This document shows positions 1-6,367 of a stretch of DNA of 10,000 nucleotides, piece by piece (position 1 is the first letter of the stretch; the number at the start of each line of letters is the position of its first letter). Both the position numbers and the translations under genes were made by a program. Below the pieces are notes generated by a model. It saw only the letters and a list, made by a program, of their open reading frames with translations. It ran no database searches and was not told where the DNA came from. The DNA is taken from positions 1 to 10,000 of the forward strand of contig JAIWOB010000005.1 in NCBI GenBank assembly GCA_020217065.1, read 5' to 3'. Source of the stretch: Chloroflexota bacterium. GTDB lineage: Bacteria; Chloroflexota; Anaerolineae; Anaerolineales; Villigracilaceae.

Positions 1-718
1 CCGCCACCGTATTGATAAAATACAAAGGAAAGGCGGCGCGCGCCGCAAAAAGCGAAGGCAGAATGGCAAGCAAAAATCCCCCGCCGTAAAAAACGGCTTT
101 CTTCTTTGAAACGAACAGGAATAAATAAGCCGTTACAACGCCAAACGCAAGGACAAAATACGGTTTGGTATAGAAGGCAAGCAGGGAAAGCGCCGCGCTT
201 GCCGCCAGTCCAGGGCGGTCAAAAGAACGAAGAGCGGGCAGGAGAATCGCCGCCAGGAATAGATACGTCCCCATGGCGGAAGGGAACGCCCCAATGCCTC
301 CGTGCGCCGCGAGGCTGACCGCGACAAAGGCGGCGCAAGCCAGCGCAGATGAGACCTCCTTTTGTTCCCTGTAGACGGCGGCGGCGCACACAAAAGCCGA
401 CAGCAAGACAAAAGCGAAAGTAACGGCGCGGTGCAGCGAGAGCGTGTTGCCAAACAATGCCGCAAAAGGAAGAACCGCCAGATTGTACCCGACGCCATAG
501 TTGGTCATCGCCAGCGGCTGATTCTCGAAGACAAAGGGATTTTCGCCGTTGAGGAGAATCCGCGTCAGGACCAGCGCAGTTCCTTCTCGAAACTCAATTT
601 GATACGGCATGAAAATTGTGACAAGCGAAAAATAAACCGTCCAGGCAATCGAAACCGCCGCGCCGGAAAAGAGCAATATCCGCGCAGCCCGTCTTCCAAC
701 AAAAAGTTCGATACTCAT
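1..718 (-). CDS. Multi-pass membrane glycosyltransferase, GT-C/family 39-like (3' end outside window)
   Basis: Reading the minus strand from the ATG at 718 gives 239 codons without a stop, running off the left edge, so the C-terminus is missing. The product is strongly hydrophobic, with membrane segments near residues 13-36, 78-92, 97-116, 123-140, 148-163, 170-183, 186-204 and 210-226. The loop after the first segment holds an acidic EFREG motif (42-46) and then NYGVGYN (73-79). This resembles GT-C polyprenyl-phosphate-sugar-dependent glycosyltransferases (ArnT/PMT, family 39), where an acidic residue in the first extracytoplasmic loop is catalytic. By family, such enzymes move a sugar from a lipid carrier to a lipid, glycan or protein outside the membrane; the acceptor here is unknown. 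The gene starts 12 nt after the SDR stop, so it is probably the last visible gene of that operon. An alternative is a generic polytopic protein without transferase activity. Confidence 0.75.
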   Translation of the reverse strand, partial: MSIELFVGRRAARILLFSGAAVSIAWTVYFSLVTIFMPYQIEFREGTALVLTRILLNGENPFVFENQPLAMTNYGVGYNLAVLPFAALFGNTLSLHRAVTFAFVLLSAFVCAAAVYREQKEVSSALACAAFVAVSLAAHGGIGAFPSAMGTYLFLAAILLPALRSFDRPGLAASAALSLLAFYTKPYFVLAFGVVTAYLFLFVSKKKAVFYGGGFLLAILPSLFAARAAFPLYFINTVA

Positions 719-730
719 AAGAGACGCCTT

Positions 731-1444
731 TTATCTCCAAGCCGACGCAAAAAAGCCAATCAGGGGGCGAAGAATGCGAACCAAAGGGATGACTACCCGA
801 TACCAGCCCGGCGCAACCAGTTGACTCCGCCCGCGCTTTATCGCGTTCACAATCAGCCTGGCTGCCGCTGCGGCGGGCAAATCGAGCCGGCGATACCAGC
901 GCGGCTGCCCGGCGCGCGGGCGCGTAATGGATTGAACAAAGTCTGTGCCGCGCAGGGGACCCAAAATGACGAGCAAGGTCTTCGCGCCTTCGCTCTGAAT
1001 GGAACGGGTGAACGAATGAAGAGCGGATTTACTCGCGCCGTACAAACTCATCGAAGGCAGGTTCATTTCTCCCGCCACGGACCCAATGTTGACGACCAGT
1101 TCAAGGGGAGAAAGCCCGGCGGTCAATTCCAGCGGCGCAAGAGCGTTGACCTGCATCAGCCGCTCCACCTCGTCCACTGTGAGTTGACGTAATGACGAAT
1201 GGCTGCCAATTCCCGCGCAGTTAACGAGAATATCCACGCGAACGCTTTGTAATTTGACAATTAACTCTCTCCTTTGGGAAAGGTCGCTCAAGTCGCAAAG
1301 ATAGGCTTGGGCGTTCGACTGCGGCGCGGGTTCGCGGTCAACAAGAATCAGCGCGCAACCTTCTTTTTCAAACAGCGCCGCAAGTTCGCGTCCAAGCCCG
1401 CGCGCCGCCCCAGTGATGAGGATGCGTTTGCCCTGCAAGTCCAT
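731..1444 (-). CDS. Classical short-chain dehydrogenase/reductase (SDR)
   Basis: This 237-residue product has a complete classical SDR core. The dinucleotide-binding TGAARGLG is at 11-18, an acidic D50 follows, NCAG is at 75-78, and the structural N100 is present. The catalytic set is S122, Y135 and K139, in YGASK. By family it is a cytoplasmic NAD(P)-dependent oxidoreductase acting on an alcohol/carbonyl pair; the substrate is not readable. The stretch between N100 and S122 looks a few residues shorter than in most classical SDRs. The C-terminus (about 213-234) is hydrophobic and arginine-flanked, which could favour membrane association or a lipid-like substrate. The gene starts 5 nt after the epimerase stop and is followed 12 nt later by the glycosyltransferase, so it is very likely co-transcribed with both. 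The family call is secure; the role in envelope glycan or lipid metabolism is inferred from context. Confidence 0.9.
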   Translation of the reverse strand: MDLQGKRILITGAARGLGRELAALFEKEGCALILVDREPAPQSNAQAYLCDLSDLSQRRELIVKLQSVRVDILVNCAGIGSHSSLRQLTVDEVERLMQVNALAPLELTAGLSPLELVVNIGSVAGEMNLPSMSLYGASKSALHSFTRSIQSEGAKTLLVILGPLRGTDFVQSITRPRAGQPRWYRRLDLPAAAAARLIVNAIKRGRSQLVAPGWYRVVIPLVRILRPLIGFFASAWR

Positions 1445-1449
1445 TTTCC

Positions 1450-2421
1450 CTATTCCGCGCTCGCTCTTACCGAATCCCGAATCGATTCTTCCAGCGTAAA
1501 CGCCGGCTCCCAGCCCATTTCGGCTTTGATTTTCTCATGCGAACAAGGCTTGTCAATATTCATCTGCGAGGGACGGCGCAAACCGGGGTTGAGGTTTAAT
1601 GCGTCGAGCAGGGCGACCGCCCCGTCGGCAAGTTTCAAACCCGCTGGAGAAAGCGGCAGAACGCGGATGTTTTTCTGGAGAGCCGCCGCCGCAATACGGG
1701 CGAACTCAACCATGCGGATATTGTGCGCCGAGACGATATAACGCTCTCCGCTGCGCCCACGGGCGAGGGAAAGAATCACGGCGCGGGCGACGTCGCGCAC
1801 ATCCACAAAAGCGTTGACGTAATCCATCATGGGCAGGACGGGGAATTTGCGAATCGCTCGGATGGCGGCTGTCGCCCGCTCTGAGCCGGGTCCCAGGATG
1901 ACGCTGGGATTGAGTATGACGACGCGCATGTCGTCCTTCATTTCGCCCAGTTCGATTTCGCTCAGGCGCTTGGAGTAGCCGTAAACGTCAAATTTCTTTT
2001 TCAGTTCGAGGTCGGGGAAAAAAGTCTCGTCGGTGATTTGCGGCGGACGAAAGTCCAACGCCGAGATGGAACTGATAAAAACAAAGTTCCTGCATCCCGC
2101 CGCGCGCGCCGCTTGCGCCAGATTGCGCGTGCCAATCACATTGGCGTCGAAAACCTTTTGCGCGTCCGCTTTCGCAAAGGACACCATCGCCGCGTTATGA
2201 ATAACCGTATCCACGCCCGCAAGGTGTTCGGCGAAAGATTCAGGCTGGGTCAACTCGCCGCGCGTCCATTGAACGCGCTCCAACGCCTGCAAATTGAGAA
2301 AAGTCTTGCGCGGGGTGCGGGTTAATACCCGCAGTTGTCCCTGCGGGTCGTGGGCATGGAGCGCCTGCACGATGTGCTGTCCGAGGAAGCCGAAGCCTCC
2401 GGTGATGAAATATCGGGTCAT
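1450..2421 (-). CDS. Extended SDR: NAD-dependent epimerase/dehydratase-like or dihydroflavonol-reductase-like protein
   Basis: The 323-residue product is a typical extended SDR. The Rossmann motif TGGFGFLG is at 7-14, HNAA at 75-78, FISSIS at 115-120, the catalytic YGYSK has Y147 and K151, and NPSVILGPG is at 171-179. FVDVRDVA at 205-212 is a common signature in this family. The C-terminal substrate-binding half ends with a predicted helix (EMGWEPAFTLEESIRDSV) usual for sugar epimerases, 3-beta-HSD-like enzymes and DFR/HpnA-like reductases. Length is normal. It acts in the cytoplasm on a nucleotide sugar or a lipid-linked carbonyl, and the exact substrate cannot be fixed. The start ATG overlaps the upstream stop as ATGA (2418-2421), which implies translational coupling. 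Paired with a second SDR and a glycosyltransferase, it probably supplies a modified sugar or lipid for the envelope. Confidence 0.9.
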   Translation of the reverse strand: MTRYFITGGFGFLGQHIVQALHAHDPQGQLRVLTRTPRKTFLNLQALERVQWTRGELTQPESFAEHLAGVDTVIHNAAMVSFAKADAQKVFDANVIGTRNLAQAARAAGCRNFVFISSISALDFRPPQITDETFFPDLELKKKFDVYGYSKRLSEIELGEMKDDMRVVILNPSVILGPGSERATAAIRAIRKFPVLPMMDYVNAFVDVRDVARAVILSLARGRSGERYIVSAHNIRMVEFARIAAAALQKNIRVLPLSPAGLKLADGAVALLDALNLNPGLRRPSQMNIDKPCSHEKIKAEMGWEPAFTLEESIRDSVRASAE

Positions 2422-3065
2422 GGGCTGGAGGGGGTTGAATCTGGCGGCGGCGCGTCATCCGGTAATGGAGTTGGAATTTCCTCCGCCGGGGAAACGTTTT
2501 CGATGGGAGTTTCCTCGACTTCAAGCGCCGGTTCTGGAAGGGGAGTTCCATCCTCAATAAGCGGTTCCATCGTCTCCGTTTCTTCGGCGGCGGGAATTTG
2601 GGAAGGCAGGTTGAGAGGCGTGGGAATGGCAATCGCCGAAACCAGAAAGACGCCGCGGGCAAGCAAGAAATCGCCGTCGGCGGCGTAAACTTCGAGGTCA
2701 ATCGTCTCGCCCAACGGCGCGCGGGCACCGGTGCAGCGGACCAGGGCGGCGTCGGCTTCGTCCGCTTCGCAGGAATAAACGCTGACCGTGTCTCTGCTTT
2801 TCGCCTTGACGTAAAAAAGGGGATATTGTTCGCTGGGCAGGCGGAAATGAATCACCATGCGGTTCAGGCTGTTAACGCTGAAATACAAAACGCACAAATT
2901 GTCGTCGTCTTCGGCGCACAGCGAGGCTTCAACCGCCGCAGCGGACTCTTTCTCTGAAAACGCCCGAAGCAGGGTTCGCGCAGCCAAAGCGAAAACGACA
3001 AACCAGAAAAAAACGAGAGCCAAGCCAAGAGCGCCTACGGCAATCCAAAGCCTTTTCTTCTTCAT
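2418..3065 (-). CDS. Membrane-anchored extracytoplasmic protein, four cysteines and acidic Pro-rich tail; function unknown
   Basis: The 215-residue product begins MKKKRLW, followed by a single hydrophobic helix (about 8-30) that should act as a signal anchor with the rest outside. Residues about 48-145 form a compact, probably beta-rich domain with four cysteines (C50, C58, C99, C111), spaced as two plausible disulfide pairs. From about 146 the chain becomes a low-complexity tail rich in Pro, Glu and Asp ending PPPDSTPSSP, which resembles a flexible spacer. I recognise no catalytic motif. The start is supported by GGAG (complement of 3073-3076), 7 nt upstream. The gene leads the operon and overlaps the epimerase by 4 nt. 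A periplasmic or surface accessory role to the envelope genes downstream is possible but is only inference. Confidence 0.85.
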   Translation of the reverse strand: MKKKRLWIAVGALGLALVFFWFVVFALAARTLLRAFSEKESAAAVEASLCAEDDDNLCVLYFSVNSLNRMVIHFRLPSEQYPLFYVKAKSRDTVSVYSCEADEADAALVRCTGARAPLGETIDLEVYAADGDFLLARGVFLVSAIAIPTPLNLPSQIPAAEETETMEPLIEDGTPLPEPALEVEETPIENVSPAEEIPTPLPDDAPPPDSTPSSP

Positions 3066-3097
3066 TCGCTCGCTCCAAAAGAGAAACGCATACGCCG

Positions 3098-3103
3098 ATG
3101 ATA
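3098..3103 (-). promoter_or_regulatory. Possible -10 box for the minus-strand operon
   Basis: On the minus strand TATCAT lies 32 nt upstream of the ATG at 3065, a suitable place for a -10 element. No convincing -35 box is seen 16-18 nt further upstream (the bases there read about CGCTGA). The call rests mainly on position within the divergent intergenic region, so it is weak. Confidence 0.35.
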
Positions 3104-3128
3104 CATCAAGATTCGGCGATTCAGCGAG

Positions 3129-3145
3129 GCGGGGATTAAACCCGC
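3129..3145. repeat. Small inverted repeat in the divergent intergenic region
   Basis: GCGGG and CCCGC form 5-bp arms around a 7-nt AT-rich centre (GATTAAA). The repeat sits between the two divergent promoters. It could be an operator for a dimeric regulator or a chance palindrome. There is no T-run, so it is not a terminator. Confidence 0.3.
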
Positions 3146-3166
3146 ATAAGAGACGCGGCGCTTTGC

Positions 3167-3196
3167 TTGACTGCGTTTTGACGGGGATGGTAATAT
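3167..3196 (+). promoter_or_regulatory. Sigma-70-type promoter for the TPR gene pair
   Basis: TTGACT (3167-3172) and TAATAT (3191-3196) are separated by 18 nt, close to the housekeeping consensus. The expected transcription start falls near 3202-3204, exactly at the ATG at 3203. Either the transcript is leaderless with that start, or it has a leader of about 27 nt ahead of the ATG at 3230. A second TTGAC (3178-3182) lies closer to the -10 box. Confidence 0.65.
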
Positions 3197-3229
3197 GATT
3201 GCATGTATCTCAAAGGAAGCAAATGGAGC

Positions 3230-4477
3230 ATGAACCGTCGGCGGCAGCGCCCCAACTGGTTTCGCATCATTTTGTTATCGCTGCTGATTTTGGCGGGCGC
3301 GTATATAAACCGCTTCATCCTGCCCAATCAGCCGCAGATTGGCGTCCCCACCCCCACAGCCACGCGCTCCCCCGAATCCTTCGTCACCGAAGCGGAGGAA
3401 TATTTCGCGCAAGGCAAACTCCTGCCGGCTATCGAAGCCTACAAACAGGCGATTGCCTCCGCGCCCGAAAACCCCTCCGTCTATGTGGCGCTGGCTCGCG
3501 TTCAAGTCTTCGCCGGGCAGTATAAAGACGCGCAAACCAGCGCCGAATCAGCCATCCTGCTCAACAAAAACAACGCCAACGCCCACGCTGTGCGCGCCTG
3601 GGCGCTCGATTTTCAAGGTAAGACCCTCGAAGCCGAAGCCAGTATCAAACAAGCGCTGGAATTGGACCCTAACAACGCCCTTGCCCACGCCTATTACGCC
3701 GAAATCCTTGTGGACGCTTTTTACAGCGGCTCTGGCATCGTCGGCGCAATCGAAAAAGCCATCGAAGAGTCAAAGGTGGCGCAAGCGCTTGCCCCGGAAG
3801 CGTTGGAAACCCGCCGCGCGCGCGGCTATGTCCTTGAAGCCACCGGCAACTACGAGGAAGCCATTCGAGAATACGAAGCCGCCATCGCCGTCAACGCCAA
3901 CATCGCCGACCTGCATCTCGCTCTCGGACGCAACTACCGCACCCTGGGCATCTATGACAAAGCGGTCGAAGCCTTCACCCGCGCCAACGCCCTCAACCCT
4001 CAGGACCCCACGCCCGACCTGTTCATCTCCCGCACCTACGCCACCATCGGCGAGTACGCAAAAGCCATGCAATACGCCGAATCGGCTGTCACCGACAATC
4101 CCTCCAGCGCCAGCCTGCGCGGCAATCTCGGCGTCATGTACTACCGCAACGCTTATTGGAACGAAGCCGTCTCTGAACTGGGTTACGTGGTCAACGGCGG
4201 CGTCACAGAAGACGGCGTGAAAATCGAACCCCTCAACCTTGCGCCCAACGACTCGCGCACGGCGGAATACTACTTCACCTACGGTCTCGCCCTTTCCCGC
4301 TTAAACCAATGCGGCAAGGCGCTGGAAGTCGCGCGCTCCATCCTGGAACGCATCCCCGCCGACGAACTCGCCGTGGAAAACGCCAACGCCATCATCGTCC
4401 GCTGCCAACAGAATCTCCAAACCCAGCCCGCAACCGTAGCGCCAACCGCCAGCACAGGAACTCCTTCCGCGCCATGA
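3230..4477 (+). CDS. Membrane-anchored TPR protein (paralog 1)
   Basis: From the ATG at 3230 the product has 415 residues. It has a basic N-terminus (MNRRRQRPNWFR), one membrane helix (about 12-30), a short Pro/Thr linker (39-48) and then about seven tetratricopeptide repeats (about 49-325). Typical TPR phrases such as QALELDPNNALAHAYYAEIL are clear. A C-terminal module carries C361 and C392, then a Thr/Ala/Pro tail. TPR arrays bind proteins or peptides; the anchor and linker suggest the array lies outside the membrane. This start is chosen because AAAGGAAG (3212-3219) lies about 10 nt upstream. The in-frame ATG at 3203 (424 residues) is an alternative, sits at the predicted transcription start, and gives an N-terminus as long as the paralog's. 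The next gene overlaps by 4 nt and is a diverged copy. No specific partner can be named. Confidence 0.88.
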   Translation: MNRRRQRPNWFRIILLSLLILAGAYINRFILPNQPQIGVPTPTATRSPESFVTEAEEYFAQGKLLPAIEAYKQAIASAPENPSVYVALARVQVFAGQYKDAQTSAESAILLNKNNANAHAVRAWALDFQGKTLEAEASIKQALELDPNNALAHAYYAEILVDAFYSGSGIVGAIEKAIEESKVAQALAPEALETRRARGYVLEATGNYEEAIREYEAAIAVNANIADLHLALGRNYRTLGIYDKAVEAFTRANALNPQDPTPDLFISRTYATIGEYAKAMQYAESAVTDNPSSASLRGNLGVMYYRNAYWNEAVSELGYVVNGGVTEDGVKIEPLNLAPNDSRTAEYYFTYGLALSRLNQCGKALEVARSILERIPADELAVENANAIIVRCQQNLQTQPATVAPTASTGTPSAP

Positions 4478-5880
4478 ACGTAAAACCAAGACGAGACCTG
4501 TTTCGGCGGCGGGACGAACCTCGCCTCTACCGCATGTTCTTTTGGGTCATCCTGATACTGGGGGGGGTATGGCTCATCCGCGCCGTCAACAGCGGCGACA
4601 TCAAACCGCTCTTCGAACCCACCCCCACCCCCACGCGCTTCGCCGAATCTTATGCAATGGAAGGCGACGCTCATTTTACGGCGGGGAAACTCGACGACGC
4701 CATTATCGCCTACCGCGAAGCCGCCAAAGTGGACCCCGACAACGCGCGCTTGCTGGCGCAGCTTGCCCGCATTCAAATCTACTCTTCCGCCATGCTCGTC
4801 AAAGACGACACCATCAAGGCGCGGCTGGAGGAGGGTTTGGCGTCCGCAGAACAGGCGGTCGCCCTTGCGCCTGACGATAGTTTCGTTCACGCCATTCACG
4901 CCTTCGCGCTGGACTGGAACGCCAATCCCACCCTCGTGGATGCGCGCGAGACTCAGCGTCTGCTGACCAAAGCCGAGCAGGAAGCCGTGCGCGCCCTGCA
5001 GTTAGACAACGCCAACACCCTGGCGCTGGCTTTCTACGCCGAAATCTTGGTAGACCAGCAAAAGTGGACTCAAGCGGAACAATACATTCAGCAGGCGCTT
5101 GAACGCGACTCCTCCCTGATGGACGTGCATCGCGTCCACGCCTATGTGTTGGAGTCGCTGGGCGAATACACCCTCGCCATCGAAGCCTATGACCGCGCCA
5201 TCGCCCTCGCGCCCAACCTGACCTTCCTCTACCTGCGGGCTGGAGCCAACTATCGCCGCCTCGCCTTTGACAGCCCAAACGAGACGGTGCAGACCGAACT
5301 CTACGAAAAATCCCTCGAATATTTCGCGCAGACCGCCCGCATCAACGAGCAGTTAGGCGTGCAAGACCCCGTCCCCTATCTATCCATCGCCCGCACTTAT
5401 TCGCAGATGGGACAGTTTTTCATCGCCATTCGCAACGTGCAAAAGACCATCGAATTTCAGCCAGACAACCCCGTTTTTTACGGCGAACTCGGCGTGCTGT
5501 ATCACAAGAACCGCAATTACGAAACGGGAATTTTGGCGCTGGAATGCGCCGTGCGCGGATGTTCCGCCGAAAAGTCCTGCCCAGCGCGGGGCGACTGCGG
5601 ACCAGGCGACACCCCCGCCGAAGTAAAAGGGCTGCCGCTTTCCGCCAGCACGCTTTATTACTACGATATTTACGCCTCTGAACTTGCCGCGCTCAGCACG
5701 CCCAGCAAAAATTACTGTCCCGAAGCGCTGGAAATTGCGGCGTTAATTGAAGCCTCCGAATTCATCAGCGACCCGAACATCGCCGCCGACATGGCGGTTG
5801 TGCGGACGATTTGCTCCTTCTCGCTGGAAGAAGAACCTTCCGCCGCCCCGCCCGAAGCCACGCCAAGCGCCTCCCCTTAA
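4474..5880 (+). CDS. Membrane-anchored TPR protein (paralog 2) with a four-cysteine insert
   Basis: The ATG overlaps the preceding stop as ATGA (4474-4477), so translation is probably coupled; the frame stays open upstream but that part is shadow of paralog 1. The 468-residue product has an Arg-rich N-terminus, one membrane helix (about 21-37), a PTPTPT linker (49-54), then about seven TPR units (about 56-355), including EYTLAIEAYDRAIALAPN. It is colinear with paralog 1 (GELGVLYHKNRNYE matches GNLGVMYYRNAYWN), which argues for tandem duplication. After the repeats it has an insert with C358, C363, C369 and C375, then a module matching paralog 1 with C415 and C447, and a Pro/Ala tail. It is probably an extracytoplasmic scaffold or binding protein. 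The substrate or partner is unknown. The four-cysteine cluster could hold disulfides or a metal. Confidence 0.9.
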   Translation: MNVKPRRDLFRRRDEPRLYRMFFWVILILGGVWLIRAVNSGDIKPLFEPTPTPTRFAESYAMEGDAHFTAGKLDDAIIAYREAAKVDPDNARLLAQLARIQIYSSAMLVKDDTIKARLEEGLASAEQAVALAPDDSFVHAIHAFALDWNANPTLVDARETQRLLTKAEQEAVRALQLDNANTLALAFYAEILVDQQKWTQAEQYIQQALERDSSLMDVHRVHAYVLESLGEYTLAIEAYDRAIALAPNLTFLYLRAGANYRRLAFDSPNETVQTELYEKSLEYFAQTARINEQLGVQDPVPYLSIARTYSQMGQFFIAIRNVQKTIEFQPDNPVFYGELGVLYHKNRNYETGILALECAVRGCSAEKSCPARGDCGPGDTPAEVKGLPLSASTLYYYDIYASELAALSTPSKNYCPEALEIAALIEASEFISDPNIAADMAVVRTICSFSLEEEPSAAPPEATPSASP

Positions 5881-5935
5881 AGCCGCGCGCGGGGGAAAAC
5901 CATATCAGAGTTTCGTAAGAATTTTTACAACCTCC

Positions 5936-5964
5936 TTGACTTTGCCCTTCCAACTGATTAAGAT
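5936..5964 (+). promoter_or_regulatory. Sigma-70-type promoter of groESL
   Basis: TTGACT (5936-5941) and TAAGAT (5959-5964) are spaced by 17 nt, an almost ideal housekeeping promoter. The predicted start is near 5971, inside the left arm of the CIRCE element. The 55 bases between the TPR stop and this promoter show no hairpin with a T-run, so no terminator is called there. Confidence 0.8.
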
Positions 5965-5966
5965 TG

Positions 5967-5999
5967 GCGTTAGCGCTCTCGAGAGGAGAGCGCTAACGC
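5967..5999. promoter_or_regulatory. CIRCE operator (HrcA binding site)
   Basis: The core is TTAGCGCTC, a 9-nt spacer, and GAGCGCTAA (5970-5996). This matches the CIRCE architecture TTAGCACTC-N9-GAGTGCTAA with one symmetric change per arm (A to G, T to C). Here the symmetry extends to perfect 12-bp arms (GCGTTAGCGCTC and its complement). It overlaps the predicted +1 of groESL and lies about 40 nt before groES. By established knowledge HrcA binds CIRCE and represses chaperonin genes until heat stress depletes active repressor. The hrcA gene is not in the window. Confidence 0.93.
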
Positions 6000-6038
6000 T
6001 CTGAAATCATTAAAAACCCTATCACGAGGAGAAAAACA

Positions 6039-6335
6039 ATGGCAAAAATCTCATTCAAACCTTTGGGCGCGCGCGTGCTGATTGAGCCCATCGAGCAGGA
6101 AGAAGTCACCGCAGGCGGCATCGTCCTGCCCGAAACCGCCAAGGAAAAACCGCAGCAGGGCAAAATCCTGGCGGCCGGTCCCGGCGACCGCAACGAAGAC
6201 GGAGAGCGTATCCCGATGGACGTTAAAGTAGGCGACGTTGTGCTTTTTGCCAAATACTCCGGCACTGAAATTAAGATGGAAGGCAAGAAGTACCTCATCA
6301 TGCGCGAGAGCGACATTCTCGGCATCGTTGGATAA
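6039..6335 (+). CDS. groES: Co-chaperonin GroES (Hsp10)
   Basis: The 98-residue product has standard GroES length and motifs. The N-terminal strand [12 protein letters not shown] is followed by the mobile loop [12 protein letters not shown] (about 21-32), which contacts GroEL, then [30 protein letters not shown] and the C-terminal [14 protein letters not shown] heptamer of GroES caps the GroEL ring in the cytoplasm and closes the folding chamber. The start is supported by GAGGAG (6026-6031), 7 nt upstream. It is the first gene after the CIRCE-controlled promoter and precedes groEL by 32 nt, so the two form one heat-inducible operon. No anomalies are visible. Confidence 0.98.
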   Translation: MAKISFKPLGARVLIEPIEQEEVTAGGIVLPETAKEKPQQGKILAAGPGDRNEDGERIPMDVKVGDVVLFAKYSGTEIKMEGKKYLIMRESDILGIVG

Positions 6336-6367
6336 TCACCGTATCATAAAAAAGAGGAAACGAAACT

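Noticed and set aside
362..1192. 276-codon plus-strand open frame
   Set aside because: It lies antisense to the glycosyltransferase and the SDR, is rich in Arg, Gln and Asn without domain motifs, and the minus-strand frames carry clear family motifs.
2240..2728. 162-codon minus-strand open frame across the junction of the epimerase and the anchored protein
   Set aside because: It is Arg/Pro-rich shadow sequence overlapping two well-supported coupled genes.
3339..4220. 293-codon plus-strand open frame overlapping TPR paralog 1
   Set aside because: It is Pro/Ser/Thr/Lys-rich out-of-frame translation; the TPR repeats are in the other frame.
4309..4473. N-terminal extension of TPR paralog 2
   Set aside because: The frame is open but overlaps the end of paralog 1 and encodes Arg/Pro-rich sequence; the ATG at 4474 gives a proper basic N-terminus plus membrane anchor and a typical ATGA coupling.
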